Shown one piece after another: positions 27,864 to 36,627 of a stretch of DNA of 64,000 bases; positions within the stretch are counted from its first letter, which is position 1, and the number at the start of each line of letters is the position of its first letter. The position numbers and the translations under genes are program-made. Under the pieces are notes generated by a model that worked only from the letters and a program-made list of their open reading frames with translations, ran no database searches and was not told the origin of the DNA. Source of the DNA: Stenotrophomonas terrae (GTDB taxonomy: Bacteria > Pseudomonadota > Gammaproteobacteria > Xanthomonadales > Xanthomonadaceae). The stretch covers positions 62,001 through 126,000 of the forward strand of contig NZ_LDJJ01000028.1 of assembly GCF_001431465.1 (NCBI RefSeq), in the 5' to 3' direction.

Positions 27864-28314
27864 GACGGATCGGCTTCGATGGTTGAACGGGAGAGGCCTG
27901 TAGAGAGGAGGCTGTAGCGCTGCAGCGTGCAGGGTTGGAGAGAGGAAACGAAAGCTTGTTGGGCGCTTTCCCTTACTTTATTTGTGTAGTGCCAGCAAAG
28001 TAAGCACTTGGCGTCTTAATCAGTGCGTCGCTTTCGTAGGACAAGTCCGACGCTGGTGCGATAGCTGGCCGGATTTGCGCGCTGTGTGTGGCGTAATGAA
28101 GGACGACCGGTTTGTATGCGCCATGCCGCGGCCAACGGGTTTGCGCCGCACCGCAGGCGAATCCGGAACGGCGGACCGATGCAGATCCGGCGGTGGTTGG
28201 CCGTGCCCGGCTTGGATCAGGAAGTGGCTATCCCCGAGCCGGATTTGCAGGCGTTATGAGCCGCTTATCGCGGACGATCGTGATGGCTGCCGAGTAAATG
28301 CAGTTTGAGCGAGC
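27864..28314. other. gap without a supported gene
   Basis: About 450 bp of shared upstream DNA between regulator B and the small AT-hook-like gene. Frames of 60-108 codons occur but no start site or family is recognisable. The AT-rich stretch near 27970-28020 probably holds the regulator B promoter. Confidence 0.5.
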
Positions 28315-28336
28315 ATAAAGTGATGTATCACTTTAT
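28315..28336. promoter_or_regulatory. perfect palindrome, probable operator of the small DNA-binding gene
   Basis: ATAAAGTGAT-GT-ATCACTTTAT: two perfect 10-bp arms around 2 bp, ending 30 bp before the ATG at 28367. It is AT-rich in a GC-rich setting, and followed by TATTGGCCG. Position and symmetry suggest an operator over the promoter, probably for autoregulation. Confidence 0.7.
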
Positions 28337-28366
28337 TATTGGCCGTTGTCTGGCAAGGAAATGACG

Positions 28367-28660
28367 ATGGCTGATGATGGCGGCAGCGCAGAACTGGAAC
28401 CCGCGGAACCAAAGCGTCGGGGAAGGCCGCGTCTTTACGCGACGCCTTTGTCTCAGGCGGAAAGGGCCAAGCGCTACCGGAAGGCAAGGCAATGGGATGA
28501 GAGTAGCCTGGACGACTGCCGTGACCCGGTATTGATGGACCGCTTGAGCTGGGCCCTGAAACATAAAGAGACGTCGGAAGACGCCAGGGCAGCGCTGGAT
28601 ATCTATCTGGAAGAGCTGGTCCGCCGGCATCACAGCAAAGGAAAGTCGGCGTTGAAGTAA
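28367..28660 (+). CDS. small basic putative DNA-binding protein (AT-hook-like)
   Basis: The 97-residue product has an acidic start (ADDGGSAELEPAEP), then KRRGRPRLYATPLSQAERAK with an AT-hook-like RGRP core, then a basic helix (RYRKARQW). The C-terminal helical part, SSLDDCRDPVLMDRLSWALK then EDARAALDIYLEELV, could dimerise. This layout resembles small repressors or copy-control proteins with basic N-terminal helices. No family name is secure. The ATG at 28367 sits eight bases after AAGGAA. A perfect palindrome is just upstream. Confidence 0.6.
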   Translation: MADDGGSAELEPAEPKRRGRPRLYATPLSQAERAKRYRKARQWDESSLDDCRDPVLMDRLSWALKHKETSEDARAALDIYLEELVRRHHSKGKSALK

Positions 28661-29040
28661 TTCAAGCAGGCGGCGCGCGGGCTGGCGCTGCGGGCACGCG
28701 TGGGTTTCCGCGTGCCGGAATCAGCGCTCGCCAGCTTGAGCGGGTGGCAAGTGCTGATACGGCGCAGGACAGTTCCATTGAGTGCCTGTCTGCGCGCTCC
28801 CAAGCGACGGCTGCGTGGCTGTGCACCATGGTGCTGCAGCCCTGGCCCGCCCTGAGGGTGGCCGTTGGCGATACGGAGCGATTGGCTTTCTGTCGGTTGC
28901 TGGTGTTTGTCATCGGTGGCAGCGCGAGGTGCTGCAATAGCGGCTTCCGTGGCAAGGAATAGTCAACAAGAAAACTGTAGTCAACGGCGAATGTGCGTTT
29001 GGGTCATTTCATTTTCGCTGATGCTGTTTAAGCTTTCCGA
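28661..29040. other. gap upstream of the AraC gene
   Basis: 380 bp without a supported gene. An imperfect hairpin at about 28695-28725 (GGCACGCG..CGCGTGCC) begins about 35 bp after the small gene's stop and may terminate it. The final 60 bp are AT-rich and likely carry the AraC promoter. Confidence 0.45.
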
Positions 29041-29949
29041 ATGAGCTCGCTGATTGACCTGCAGGACGCAATCGAACGGTACAGCGAGGCCGGTTTTACC
29101 CATACAGATATTCCGCGCATGGCCTTGATGCGCTCGAACAATGTCAGTGCGGCGTCGGAGTCCGTCTACGCGGCATGGCTGCTGGTGGTGGCACAAGGCC
29201 GTGTGCAAATGAAGCTGGGTGACGAGCCGTTCGAGCTGCCAGCTGCACGCTATGCACTGACGTCGGTGGATCTGCCCTTGACCGGTGAGGTCCGGGAGGC
29301 CAGCTTGGCGCGTCCATTCCTCGCGGTTGCGCTGAGTCTGGAGCCAGTGATGCTGGCGTCGGTGCTGTTGGACATGGGCGAGCAGGTGTTCGATCTTGCG
29401 CCTTCGGCCGGCATGGCCGTGGGGGTGTTGGGTCCAGACCTGCTGGACGCGCTGACGCGACTGGTGCGGCTGCTGGGCCAGCGGGGTGATATCGCCATGC
29501 TGGCACCGTTGTTCGAACGCGAGATTCTGTACCGGCTGTTGGCGGGCGAGCACGGCGCAATGTTGCGCCAGCTGGCGTTGTCGGACAGCCGCTTGTCCAG
29601 GATCAGCCGCGCCATCAGCCATATCCGTCGGGACTATGTGTTACCGATACGCATTGAGGTGCTGGCACGGGATGTCGGCATGAGCTTGTCTTCGCTGCAT
29701 AGGCACTTCAAAGCAGTCACCGGCATGAGTCCGTTGCAGTATCAAAAGCGCCTGCGTCTACAGGAAGCACGTCGGCGATTGACCGCACAGCAGCACAGTG
29801 CCGCGAGCGTCGCTTTTGCTGTGGGCTATGAAAGCCCTTCCCAGTTCAGCCGTGAGTACAGGCGGATGTTTGGCGCGCCGCCGTCGCGCGATGCCGTGGC
29901 GTCGCGCGAAAGCGTATTGCAGCCAGGCCCTGTTGCAGCATCGGACTGA
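29041..29949 (+). CDS. AraC family transcriptional regulator
   Basis: The 302-residue product has an N-terminal AraC_N cupin-like domain (YAAWLLVVAQGRVQMKLGDEP, then YALTSVDLPLTGEV and RPFLAVALSLEP). The C-terminal double HTH has IEVLARDVGMSLSSLHRHFK and ASVAFAVGYESPSQFSREYR. It precedes the zinc alcohol dehydrogenase and NDH-2 genes on the same strand with a 309-bp gap. AraC_N regulators often control adjacent oxidoreductases, so that pair is the likely target. Confidence 0.88.
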   Translation: MSSLIDLQDAIERYSEAGFTHTDIPRMALMRSNNVSAASESVYAAWLLVVAQGRVQMKLGDEPFELPAARYALTSVDLPLTGEVREASLARPFLAVALSLEPVMLASVLLDMGEQVFDLAPSAGMAVGVLGPDLLDALTRLVRLLGQRGDIAMLAPLFEREILYRLLAGEHGAMLRQLALSDSRLSRISRAISHIRRDYVLPIRIEVLARDVGMSLSSLHRHFKAVTGMSPLQYQKRLRLQEARRRLTAQQHSAASVAFAVGYESPSQFSREYRRMFGAPPSRDAVASRESVLQPGPVAASD

Positions 29950-30258
29950 GTCGGCGTGCGCCACCGCACCTCTCTCGCGCTGACACAATCGGGCAAGAAT
30001 CTGCCGATATCCGTCTACCCGCACCGACACAAACGGACCTAGTCTCTAGGCGAGGTGGGGAGACTGCGGCTGCTGCGCTGCATATCCATTGGTGCTGTAC
30101 CCGGCGTTGTTCGGCTGCCGCAGTCGGTGAATGTTGCGGTGTTCCGGCAGCGCAGGTGCCTGCATTGAATAGGCAAGCTGTTCCTCTATTGCCGAACACA
30201 CAGATGCGCTGCGGCCCGCGTTGGGTGCGCCAGTGTTTCCCTATGGAGTTTCTCTTTC
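29950..30258. other. probable promoter region of the alcohol dehydrogenase gene
   Basis: 309 bp with no supported gene and no repeat family copy. GTGTCGGTGCGGGTAGACGG on the minus strand is non-coding by frame. The region likely contains sites for the preceding AraC regulator, but I see no clear repeat. Confidence 0.4.
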
Positions 30259-31356
30259 ATGAAAGCATCCGTTGTCAACGCATTTGGAGGTGGCTTTGCC
30301 GTTGAGGAGCTTGCTCTGGCGCAACCACTCGAGCGGGAAGTGCTTATCGATGTCAAAGCATCCGGGCTGTGCCATAGCGACCTGACCTTGGCCACCGCCG
30401 GGATTGGTCAGCCACCGCCGGTGGTGTTGGGGCATGAGGTGGCCGGGGTGGTGATTGCCATGGGTGAGGACGTAACCGGAATCGAGCTGGGCGACCATGT
30501 CGTCGCGAGCCTGATCCAGTTCTGTGGCAAATGCACACAGTGCCTGTCCGGGCATACCCACAGCTGCCTGCATCCAGAAGCGACATTGCGTGCTGAAAGC
30601 GAGCCTGCACGTCTGCATGCGGGCGATGGCCGTGTGGTCAACCAGGGTTACGGGTTGGGTGGGTTTGCCGCGCAGGTGCTGACGCATGAGAACCAGGTTG
30701 CGGTTGTTCCCAAGGCCCTGCCGTTCGAACAAGCTGCTTTGCTGGGCTGCGGGGTGCTCACCGGTGCCGGCGCGGTGCTCAATACCGCCAACGTCCAATA
30801 TGGCCAGACCGTCGTGGTGATCGGTGCGGGCGGCGTTGGGCTCAGCACCATCGCCGGCGCCGTACTTGCAGGCGCATCGAGAATCCTCGCCATCGATGTG
30901 TCGGATGGCAAGCTTGAGTTCGCCAGGATCTTCGGTGCGACCGATGTGATCAACTCCCGCCAGCTTGAGCCGGTGCATGCGGTGAGGGCCTTGCTGCCGG
31001 AGGGCGCGGACTATGTGTTCGACCTTGTGGGCGTTCGTGCAGTGATCGAACAAGGCCTGCAGATGCTGTCCAAGGGCGGTGGCCTGTATCTGATAGGCAT
31101 CGGTGCGGGGACGACCAGTGTCGAACTCCACACCCTGGGGTTGCAGCTGAACCAGAACCGCATCGAGACGGTTTACATGGGCAATTCGAACCTCAAACGC
31201 GACATTCCGTTATACGCGCAGATGGCGCTGGCCGGACGCTTCCCGCTGCAGTACCTGGTGTCCAGGCGGATCGCCTTGTCGCAGATAGACGAAGGTTTCG
31301 AGGCGTTGAAGGATGGTTCGATTGCCCGCGTCGTTATCACCGACTTCGAACACTGA
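30259..31356 (+). CDS. zinc-dependent alcohol dehydrogenase, class III-like MDR
   Basis: A 365-residue NAD(P)-dependent medium-chain dehydrogenase. Catalytic zinc ligands: Cys38 and His59-Glu60 (GHE). Structural zinc cysteines: 89, 92, 95 and 103 (FCGKCTQC..SC). The Rossmann motif VVIGAGGVGLSTIAGAVLAG is followed by AIDVSDGKLEFARIFGATDV. It resembles the Rxyl_3153/class III group; aldehyde or alcohol substrate unknown. The NDH-2-like gene follows after 53 bp, so NADH produced here could be reoxidised by its neighbour; that link is inference. Confidence 0.88.
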   Translation: MKASVVNAFGGGFAVEELALAQPLEREVLIDVKASGLCHSDLTLATAGIGQPPPVVLGHEVAGVVIAMGEDVTGIELGDHVVASLIQFCGKCTQCLSGHTHSCLHPEATLRAESEPARLHAGDGRVVNQGYGLGGFAAQVLTHENQVAVVPKALPFEQAALLGCGVLTGAGAVLNTANVQYGQTVVVIGAGGVGLSTIAGAVLAGASRILAIDVSDGKLEFARIFGATDVINSRQLEPVHAVRALLPEGADYVFDLVGVRAVIEQGLQMLSKGGGLYLIGIGAGTTSVELHTLGLQLNQNRIETVYMGNSNLKRDIPLYAQMALAGRFPLQYLVSRRIALSQIDEGFEALKDGSIARVVITDFEH

Positions 31357-31409
31357 GGTTCCAGGTTCATCTCGCACATTTGCCCTGTTGGCAGGGAGAC
31401 GAAATTTCT

Positions 31410-32714
31410 GTGAGTGAAGTGATGCAGACGCAACAACGGATTGTGGTGGTAGGCGGCGGCGTTGCCGGGATCGAGATTGCAACCTCGCTCGCGCGGCGTA
31501 GGCGTGACTGGCCAGGCGCAGCATCGGTGACGCTGATCGACAGTGACGTCGCCCATGTCTGGAAGCCCATGTTGCATACCATCGCAGCGGGCACGCGGGA
31601 TATATCGCAGCAGCAGACCACCTATCTGGCACAGGCGCGGCAAGCCGGGTTCAGCTACCAACCCGGGGAGCTGTGCGGGGTGGACCGCGGCCGACGCGAG
31701 GTGGTGCTGGCCGAGATACGCAGTGCCGATGGGCGCGTGCTGGTGCCTGCACGGCGCGCGAGCTACGACGCACTCGTCGTTGCCGTAGGCAGCCAGGCCA
31801 ATGACTTCCGTACCCCTGGTGTTGCCAGCCATTGCTTCAAGATCGACTCGCGGGTACAGGCCGATGCCTTCAACCACGAGCTACGGATCCGCGTGCTGCA
31901 GTCTTTTGCGCATGGCGAGCCACTATCCATTGCCATAGTCGGCGGCGGCGCCACCGGCGTTGAGCTGGCTGCCGAGCTGGTGCAGCTGGTGGATGTGGCT
32001 GAAGGCTATGGCGCGAGAGGCTTGGCTGCCAATATTCAAATTCATCTGATCGAGGCGGGCCCGCGGCTGCTGCCTGCATTTCCACGGGACATTTCTGTTG
32101 CAACCAGCGTTCGATTGCAGAGCCTGGGAGTCAGGGTGATGCTCGGGACACAGGTAAAAGCGGCCAACGCCGAGGGTCTTGTGCTGGATAGTGGCGTCCT
32201 GCCGGCCGCGTTGCGCGTGTGGGCGGCGGGGGTGAAGGCACCCAGCTTCCTGGCTGAGATGGATGGGCTGGAAACCAACCACAACAACCAGTTGCTGGTG
32301 CTGCCGACGCTGCAAACCACCTTGGACCCGGCCATCTACGCGGTAGGGGATTGCGCGGCGCTGACCTTGCCAGGTGGCGAGCGGCCATTGCCGCCTACCG
32401 CACAGGTGGCACATCAACAGGCGCAGTATCTGGTGCGCAACCTGCGCAGGCATTTGAGCGGCGAAAAAATCCCTGATTTCGCCTATCGCGACTTCGGCGC
32501 GCTGGTCTCACTGGCTGACTATGACGCCTTTGGCTCGCTGGGGAAGTTCGGCATATTCAAGGGCGGCACCATACGCGGCCGGCTCGCCCAGTTCAGTCAC
32601 ATCATGTTGTACCGCAGTCATCAGGCCAGAATTCATGGCTTCTGGCGTGGTGGCCTGCTGTGGCTGGTGGACCGTTTGAACGCGCGGTTGCGGGCGCCGA
32701 TCCGGCTGGATTGA
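31410..32714 (+). CDS. NAD(P)/FAD-dependent oxidoreductase, type II NADH dehydrogenase-like
   Basis: A 434-residue NDH-2 family flavoprotein. The FAD-binding motif is IVVVGGGVAGIEIATSLAR, the NAD-binding motif is IAIVGGGATGVELAAELVQL, and the second FAD contact is IYAVGDCAALTLPGG followed by PPTAQVAHQQAQYL. The C-terminal amphipathic region (GLLWLVDRLNARLRAPIRL) fits membrane attachment. It passes electrons from NADH to quinone without proton pumping. The GTG at 31410 follows GGGAG; the ATG at 31422 is possible. Probably cotranscribed with the alcohol dehydrogenase upstream. Confidence 0.88.
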   Translation: MSEVMQTQQRIVVVGGGVAGIEIATSLARRRRDWPGAASVTLIDSDVAHVWKPMLHTIAAGTRDISQQQTTYLAQARQAGFSYQPGELCGVDRGRREVVLAEIRSADGRVLVPARRASYDALVVAVGSQANDFRTPGVASHCFKIDSRVQADAFNHELRIRVLQSFAHGEPLSIAIVGGGATGVELAAELVQLVDVAEGYGARGLAANIQIHLIEAGPRLLPAFPRDISVATSVRLQSLGVRVMLGTQVKAANAEGLVLDSGVLPAALRVWAAGVKAPSFLAEMDGLETNHNNQLLVLPTLQTTLDPAIYAVGDCAALTLPGGERPLPPTAQVAHQQAQYLVRNLRRHLSGEKIPDFAYRDFGALVSLADYDAFGSLGKFGIFKGGTIRGRLAQFSHIMLYRSHQARIHGFWRGGLLWLVDRLNARLRAPIRLD

Positions 32715-32828
32715 TTCATTGAGACTGTTGTGGCGGCCATGCGCGTGTAGCGACAGTGTTGCTTTGAGCGACCGTTCGTACAGCGGTGGCAGCCTCGGTT
32801 GAAGCCTGGATGTTGCGAGCGCCGTCAC

Positions 32829-33704
32829 TCAGATCCGCAGCGCATCCACCACCAGCGCAAACGCCGCCGAGTGTTGGCGGCGGCTGGGGTAGTACAGGTG
32901 GTAGCCGGGAAAGGGCGGGCACCAGTTCTGCAGCACGCGCACCAACCGGCCCTGCTCGATATGCGGCGCGAACTCGCCCTCCGGCAGAAAGGCAATGCCC
33001 AAGCCATCCAGCGCAGCCTGCACGATGGGCGGCGAGGTGTTGAATACCGCCTGGCTTTCAACCCGCACGTTGACCTGCCTGCCATTGCGCTCGAATTCCC
33101 AGACATACAAGCCGGCCGAGCTGGTGAGGCGGATATTGATGCACTTGTGACGGGTCAGGTCGGCGGGGGCCTTGGGCGCCGGATGCTGCTCCAGATAGGC
33201 GGGGGAGGCGACGGCGGCCATGCGGACTTTCGGGCTGATCGGCAAGGCGATCATGTCCTTGTCGATGCTTTCGCCAAGGCGTACGCCGGCGTCGAAGCGG
33301 TCGGCGACGATGTCCCGCAGTGCATAGCTGACATCGAACTCGATGTGGATGTCCGGGTAGCGGTGCATCAGCGGCAGCAGGATGGTCTGCAGCGAATGGT
33401 CGCCGCAGGTCAGCCGCAGGGTGCCGGCAGGGGTGTCACGCATCTCGGTGAGGGCATCGAGCTCGGCTTCTATCTCATCAAAGCGGGTGCCGATGGCGTT
33501 GAGCAGGCGCTCGCCAGCCGGGGTCGGCGACACGCTGCGGGTGGTGCGGGTCAGCAGACGGATCTGCAGGCGTTCCTCCAGCGCCTTGATGGCCTGGCTG
33601 AGCGCGGACTGCGAGACCCCCAGCAGCGCGCCTGCACGGGTGAAATTGCCCTCGCGGGCAACGCTGACAAAGGCGAGCAGGTCGTTGAGGTTGCGGCGGG
33701 CCAT
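32829..33704 (-). CDS. LysR family transcriptional regulator
   Basis: The 291-residue product has a winged HTH at residues 1-60 (LNDLLAFVSVAREGNFTRAG, then VSQSALSQAIKALEERL) and a LysR substrate-binding domain (IEFDVSYALRDIVADRFDAG, GIAFLPEGEFAPHIEQG). It is divergent from the alcohol dehydrogenase at 33828 across 123 bp that contain a TTAG-N5-CTAA box. This arrangement strongly suggests it controls that gene. Confidence 0.92.
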   Translation of the reverse strand: MARRNLNDLLAFVSVAREGNFTRAGALLGVSQSALSQAIKALEERLQIRLLTRTTRSVSPTPAGERLLNAIGTRFDEIEAELDALTEMRDTPAGTLRLTCGDHSLQTILLPLMHRYPDIHIEFDVSYALRDIVADRFDAGVRLGESIDKDMIALPISPKVRMAAVASPAYLEQHPAPKAPADLTRHKCINIRLTSSAGLYVWEFERNGRQVNVRVESQAVFNTSPPIVQAALDGLGIAFLPEGEFAPHIEQGRLVRVLQNWCPPFPGYHLYYPSRRQHSAAFALVVDALRI

Positions 33705-33729
33705 GGGCGCAGTGTGGCACGCTCGATTG

Positions 33730-33775
33730 ATTAGTACAGCTAATAATGGCTAGAAGTATTGATTACCTTATCAAT
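33730..33775. promoter_or_regulatory. LysR-type boxes in the divergent control region
   Basis: ATTAG-TACAG-CTAAT at 33730-33744 contains a T-N11-A LysR box (TTAGTACAGCTAA). A second palindrome, ATTGAT-TACCTT-ATCAAT, is at 33758-33775. Both lie between the divergent LysR and alcohol dehydrogenase genes. Confidence 0.6.
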
Positions 33776-33827
33776 CCAGTGCCTCCGATGGACAATGGCG
33801 CTTTCCCCCAACACCGCTGGAGTTCCC

Positions 33828-34877
33828 ATGTCTGTCAAAGCCTACGGCGCGCATGCCGCCGACAAGCCGCTGGAGTCGATGGATATCACCCGCCGCACGC
33901 CCGGCGCGCACGACGTGCAGATCGATATCGCCTATTGCGGCGTCTGCCACTCGGACCTGCACCAGGTGCGTGCCGAGTGGGCCGGTACCCAGTACCCCTG
34001 CGTCCCCGGTCATGAAATCGTCGGCAAGGTGGCGGCGGTGGGCGCCCATGTAAGCGGCTTCAAGCCTGGCGATCTGGTCGGCATTGGTTGCATCGTTGAC
34101 AGCTGCAAGCAGTGCGAGGATTGCGACGAAGGGCTGGAGAACTATTGCGACGGCATGGTCGGTACCTATAACGGGGCAACCGAAGATGCGCCGGGCTGGA
34201 CGCTGGGCGGCTATTCGCAGGAGATCGTGGTGCACGAGCGCTATGTGCTGCGTATCGGCCATCCCGAGCAACAGCTTGCCGCGGTCGCACCGCTGCTATG
34301 CGCCGGTATCACCACCTATTCGCCGCTGCGGCATTGGAATGCCGGCCCGGGCAAGACAGTGGGCGTGGTCGGTATCGGTGGTTTGGGCCATATGGGCATC
34401 AAGCTGGCCCACGCGATGGGCGCACACGTGGTTGCATTCACCACCTCCGAATCCAAGCGCGAAGCAGCACTCGCCCTAGGTGCCGACGAAGTGGTGGTGT
34501 CGCGTGATGCAGCAGCCATGGCTGAGCAGGGCAAGCGCTTCGACCTGATCGTCAATACCGTGGCCGCACCGCATGATCTGGATGCCTTCCTGGCGCTGCT
34601 CAAGCGCGACGGCGCGATGGTGCTGGTTGGTGCGCCGGCAACCCCGCATCCCTCGCCGAATGTGTTCAACATGATCACCAAGCGCCGCACCCTGGCCGGG
34701 TCGATGATCGGCGGCATTCCGGAAACCCAGGAGATGCTGGATTTCTGCGCAAAGCACCATCTCGTGGCGGACATCGAACTGATCACCGCCAGTGAGATCA
34801 ACGACGCCTACGAGCGGATGCTCAAGGGCGACGTGAAGTATCGCTTCGTGATCGACAACGCCAGCTTGTCTGCCTGA
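33828..34877 (+). CDS. NAD(P)-dependent alcohol dehydrogenase, YahK/cinnamyl-alcohol type
   Basis: A 349-residue zinc MDR protein. The catalytic zinc site is CGVCHSDLH (Cys40 by alignment) with GHE at residues 61-63; structural cysteines sit in DSCKQCEDCDEGLENYC. The cofactor motif is VGVVGIGGLGHMGIKLAHAMG, and FTTSESKREAALALGADEVV suggests NADPH preference. This family (E. coli YahK, AdhC) reduces broad aldehydes. ATG 33828 follows CTGGAG; upstream in-frame extension is unsupported. Divergent from a LysR gene. Confidence 0.9.
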   Translation: MSVKAYGAHAADKPLESMDITRRTPGAHDVQIDIAYCGVCHSDLHQVRAEWAGTQYPCVPGHEIVGKVAAVGAHVSGFKPGDLVGIGCIVDSCKQCEDCDEGLENYCDGMVGTYNGATEDAPGWTLGGYSQEIVVHERYVLRIGHPEQQLAAVAPLLCAGITTYSPLRHWNAGPGKTVGVVGIGGLGHMGIKLAHAMGAHVVAFTTSESKREAALALGADEVVVSRDAAAMAEQGKRFDLIVNTVAAPHDLDAFLALLKRDGAMVLVGAPATPHPSPNVFNMITKRRTLAGSMIGGIPETQEMLDFCAKHHLVADIELITASEINDAYERMLKGDVKYRFVIDNASLSA

Positions 34878-34898
34878 GCAGGAGAATCGGCTGGCCCA

Positions 34899-34930
34899 GA
34901 ATCGCGTGCCTGCAAGCAGGTACGCGATTC
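34899..34930. terminator. bidirectional hairpin between convergent genes
   Basis: GAATCGCGTGCCTGC-AA-GCAGGTACGCGATTC: a 15-bp stem with one mismatch, between the convergent alcohol dehydrogenase and LLM genes. It has no strong T-tract on either side. Confidence 0.6.
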
Positions 34931-34939
34931 CGGCAGCTG

Positions 34940-35995
34940 CTACCAGCGCGGTGTTGTTGATGTGGGCGCTGCGTGCGAGGGGAACAGTGGCAGCACGTAC
35001 TCGGCCAGCTCCTGCAGGACTTCATCGGCAGGACGCGCGGAGAACTGGATTCCCAGCGCGGCATGGTTGACGCCAGCCTGCTGCCACTCGCCCAGCAGGT
35101 CGATCAGGCCGTTGCGCCCTGTCCGCAAGGTGTAGCCACCGTCTATCGATGTTCGCGGATGATTGGGGTCGTCGACCAGGTCCAGCCACTCATTGGTGAC
35201 ATGGGGCCGGAAGCCAGCGTCAGGGATGAGTGCGCGCCAAGCGCGGATCTTCTCGCCCAAGCGCTTCGGGCCGGTGGGATGATGGGTCGCGTCCGGGTAG
35301 GTCAGCCAGCCATCGGCGTGCTCTGCCACCCACTGCAGCGATTGTCGGGAACTGCCGGTGACCAGCAGCGGCAGTCTGCCGGCAGCCGGTTTGGGAAGTA
35401 GTTCCACCCCTTGCGCCGTGCCAAGCGACGAGTTGATGTTCAGTGCGCCGGGCTGCATCAGCTGGCGCACATAGCGGACTGATTCAGCGAAACGTTCGGC
35501 GCGCTGTGCGTGATCCAGGCCGTATGCCGGAAATTCCACCGGCCTGTCGCCGGAGGCGATGCCCATCACCAGCCGTCCACCGGACAACTGGTCAATCGTG
35601 GCTGCCGACTTTGCCAGGTCAATCGGATGCCGCAGCGAGAAGATCGCGCTGCCGGTGGCCAGTGCGATGTTTTCGGTTTGTGCGGCAAGGAATGCCAGAT
35701 AGGTGAAAGGGTCGAATGTCTGGCCGGCGTCGCCGAACAAGGGGTCGAACAATGGAACATCGCGCACCCATACTGCTGCAAGGCCGGCTCGATCAAGTTG
35801 ACTGACACGAGCAGCCTGGCCTGCAAGCACCGTCATATCGCCGCGGTAGAAGCGCAGGGGCAAAAAGATACCCAGGCTCAGGCTGCCCTCGCGGAACATG
35901 CGCTGGTAACCCCGGTGGTGCGCGAAAGCCGGCGCGGATGCTCCTGCGTGTGCTGCAGGTGTTTCATTTGAAGCGTTCATCAGGGTCTCGTTCAT
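34940..35995 (-). CDS. LLM class flavin-dependent oxidoreductase
   Basis: A 351-residue bacterial luciferase-like TIM barrel. It has SLGIFLPLRFYRGDMTVLAG at the start and GLAAVWVRDVPLFDP. IALATGSAIFSLRHPIDLAK is followed by LSGGRLVMGIASGDRPVEF, the FMN-phosphate contact region of LLM monooxygenases. These use FMNH2 and O2; substrate unknown. The start at ATG 35995 overlaps the upstream glutathione transferase stop (ATGA), so the two are coupled; ATG 35980 is an alternative. Pairing of a monooxygenase with a GST suggests a detoxification unit. Confidence 0.85.
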   Translation of the reverse strand: MNETLMNASNETPAAHAGASAPAFAHHRGYQRMFREGSLSLGIFLPLRFYRGDMTVLAGQAARVSQLDRAGLAAVWVRDVPLFDPLFGDAGQTFDPFTYLAFLAAQTENIALATGSAIFSLRHPIDLAKSAATIDQLSGGRLVMGIASGDRPVEFPAYGLDHAQRAERFAESVRYVRQLMQPGALNINSSLGTAQGVELLPKPAAGRLPLLVTGSSRQSLQWVAEHADGWLTYPDATHHPTGPKRLGEKIRAWRALIPDAGFRPHVTNEWLDLVDDPNHPRTSIDGGYTLRTGRNGLIDLLGEWQQAGVNHAALGIQFSARPADEVLQELAEYVLPLFPSHAAPTSTTPRW

Positions 35996-36627
35996 GGGCC
36001 GGTGGCGGGTTCGGGTATCAGTACGCCGCGCTGCACGGCCGGCCGCTGTGAAACGCGCGTATGCCATTCGGTCAGATGCGGGTAGGCACTGAAGTCCAGG
36101 TCGATGACGCGGGCGATGTGGGTCCAGCCGAAACCGGCAATGTCGGCGATGCTGTAGGTCTCTCCGGCCAGCCAGGAACGGTCCGCCAAGCGCCGGTCGA
36201 GGGTGGCGAAAAATTCGTTGCTCAAGCGGCGATAGCGCTCGATTGCCGCCGGTTGCGGCGTATCGGCGAACATCTCGAAGTGCACGCGTTGGCCGAGGAT
36301 CGGCCCGACACTTGCGGCATGGAACATGAGCCAGGTGATGGCTTCCCAGCGCGGTACTGGTTCCTGCGGCAGCAAGCGACCGCTGCGCTCGACAAGGTAG
36401 AGCAGGATTGCCGCCGACTCGAAGAGGGTGATGCCGTTGGCTTCATCGACCAGCACCGGGATGCGCGCATGTGGGTGCAATTTTTGGAACGCAGGCAGCT
36501 TGTGCTCGCCTGCATCGATGCGGACGTGGTGCAGCTGATAGGGCAGGCCAAGTTCTTCCAGGGCGATGGAGACCTTGAACCCGTTTGGCGAGCTGTCGGT
36601 ATAGAGGTGTAGCGTTGGTTGGGGCAC
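35992..36627 (-). CDS. glutathione S-transferase
   Basis: A 211-residue GST. The thioredoxin-like N-domain is LHLYTDSSPNGFKVSIALEE, with Ser at the catalytic N-terminal site of helix 1. HARIPVLVDEANGITLFESA carries the cis-Pro and ES motifs. The C-domain has TYSIADIAGFGWTHIARVID, as in Ure2p-like/YfcG types that act as disulfide reductases. Start is the GTG at 36627 with AAGGAG before it; upstream codons to 36915 look non-coding. First gene of the GST-LLM operon, divergent from the LysR gene at 37067. Confidence 0.88.
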   Translation of the reverse strand: MPQPTLHLYTDSSPNGFKVSIALEELGLPYQLHHVRIDAGEHKLPAFQKLHPHARIPVLVDEANGITLFESAAILLYLVERSGRLLPQEPVPRWEAITWLMFHAASVGPILGQRVHFEMFADTPQPAAIERYRRLSNEFFATLDRRLADRSWLAGETYSIADIAGFGWTHIARVIDLDFSAYPHLTEWHTRVSQRPAVQRGVLIPEPATGP

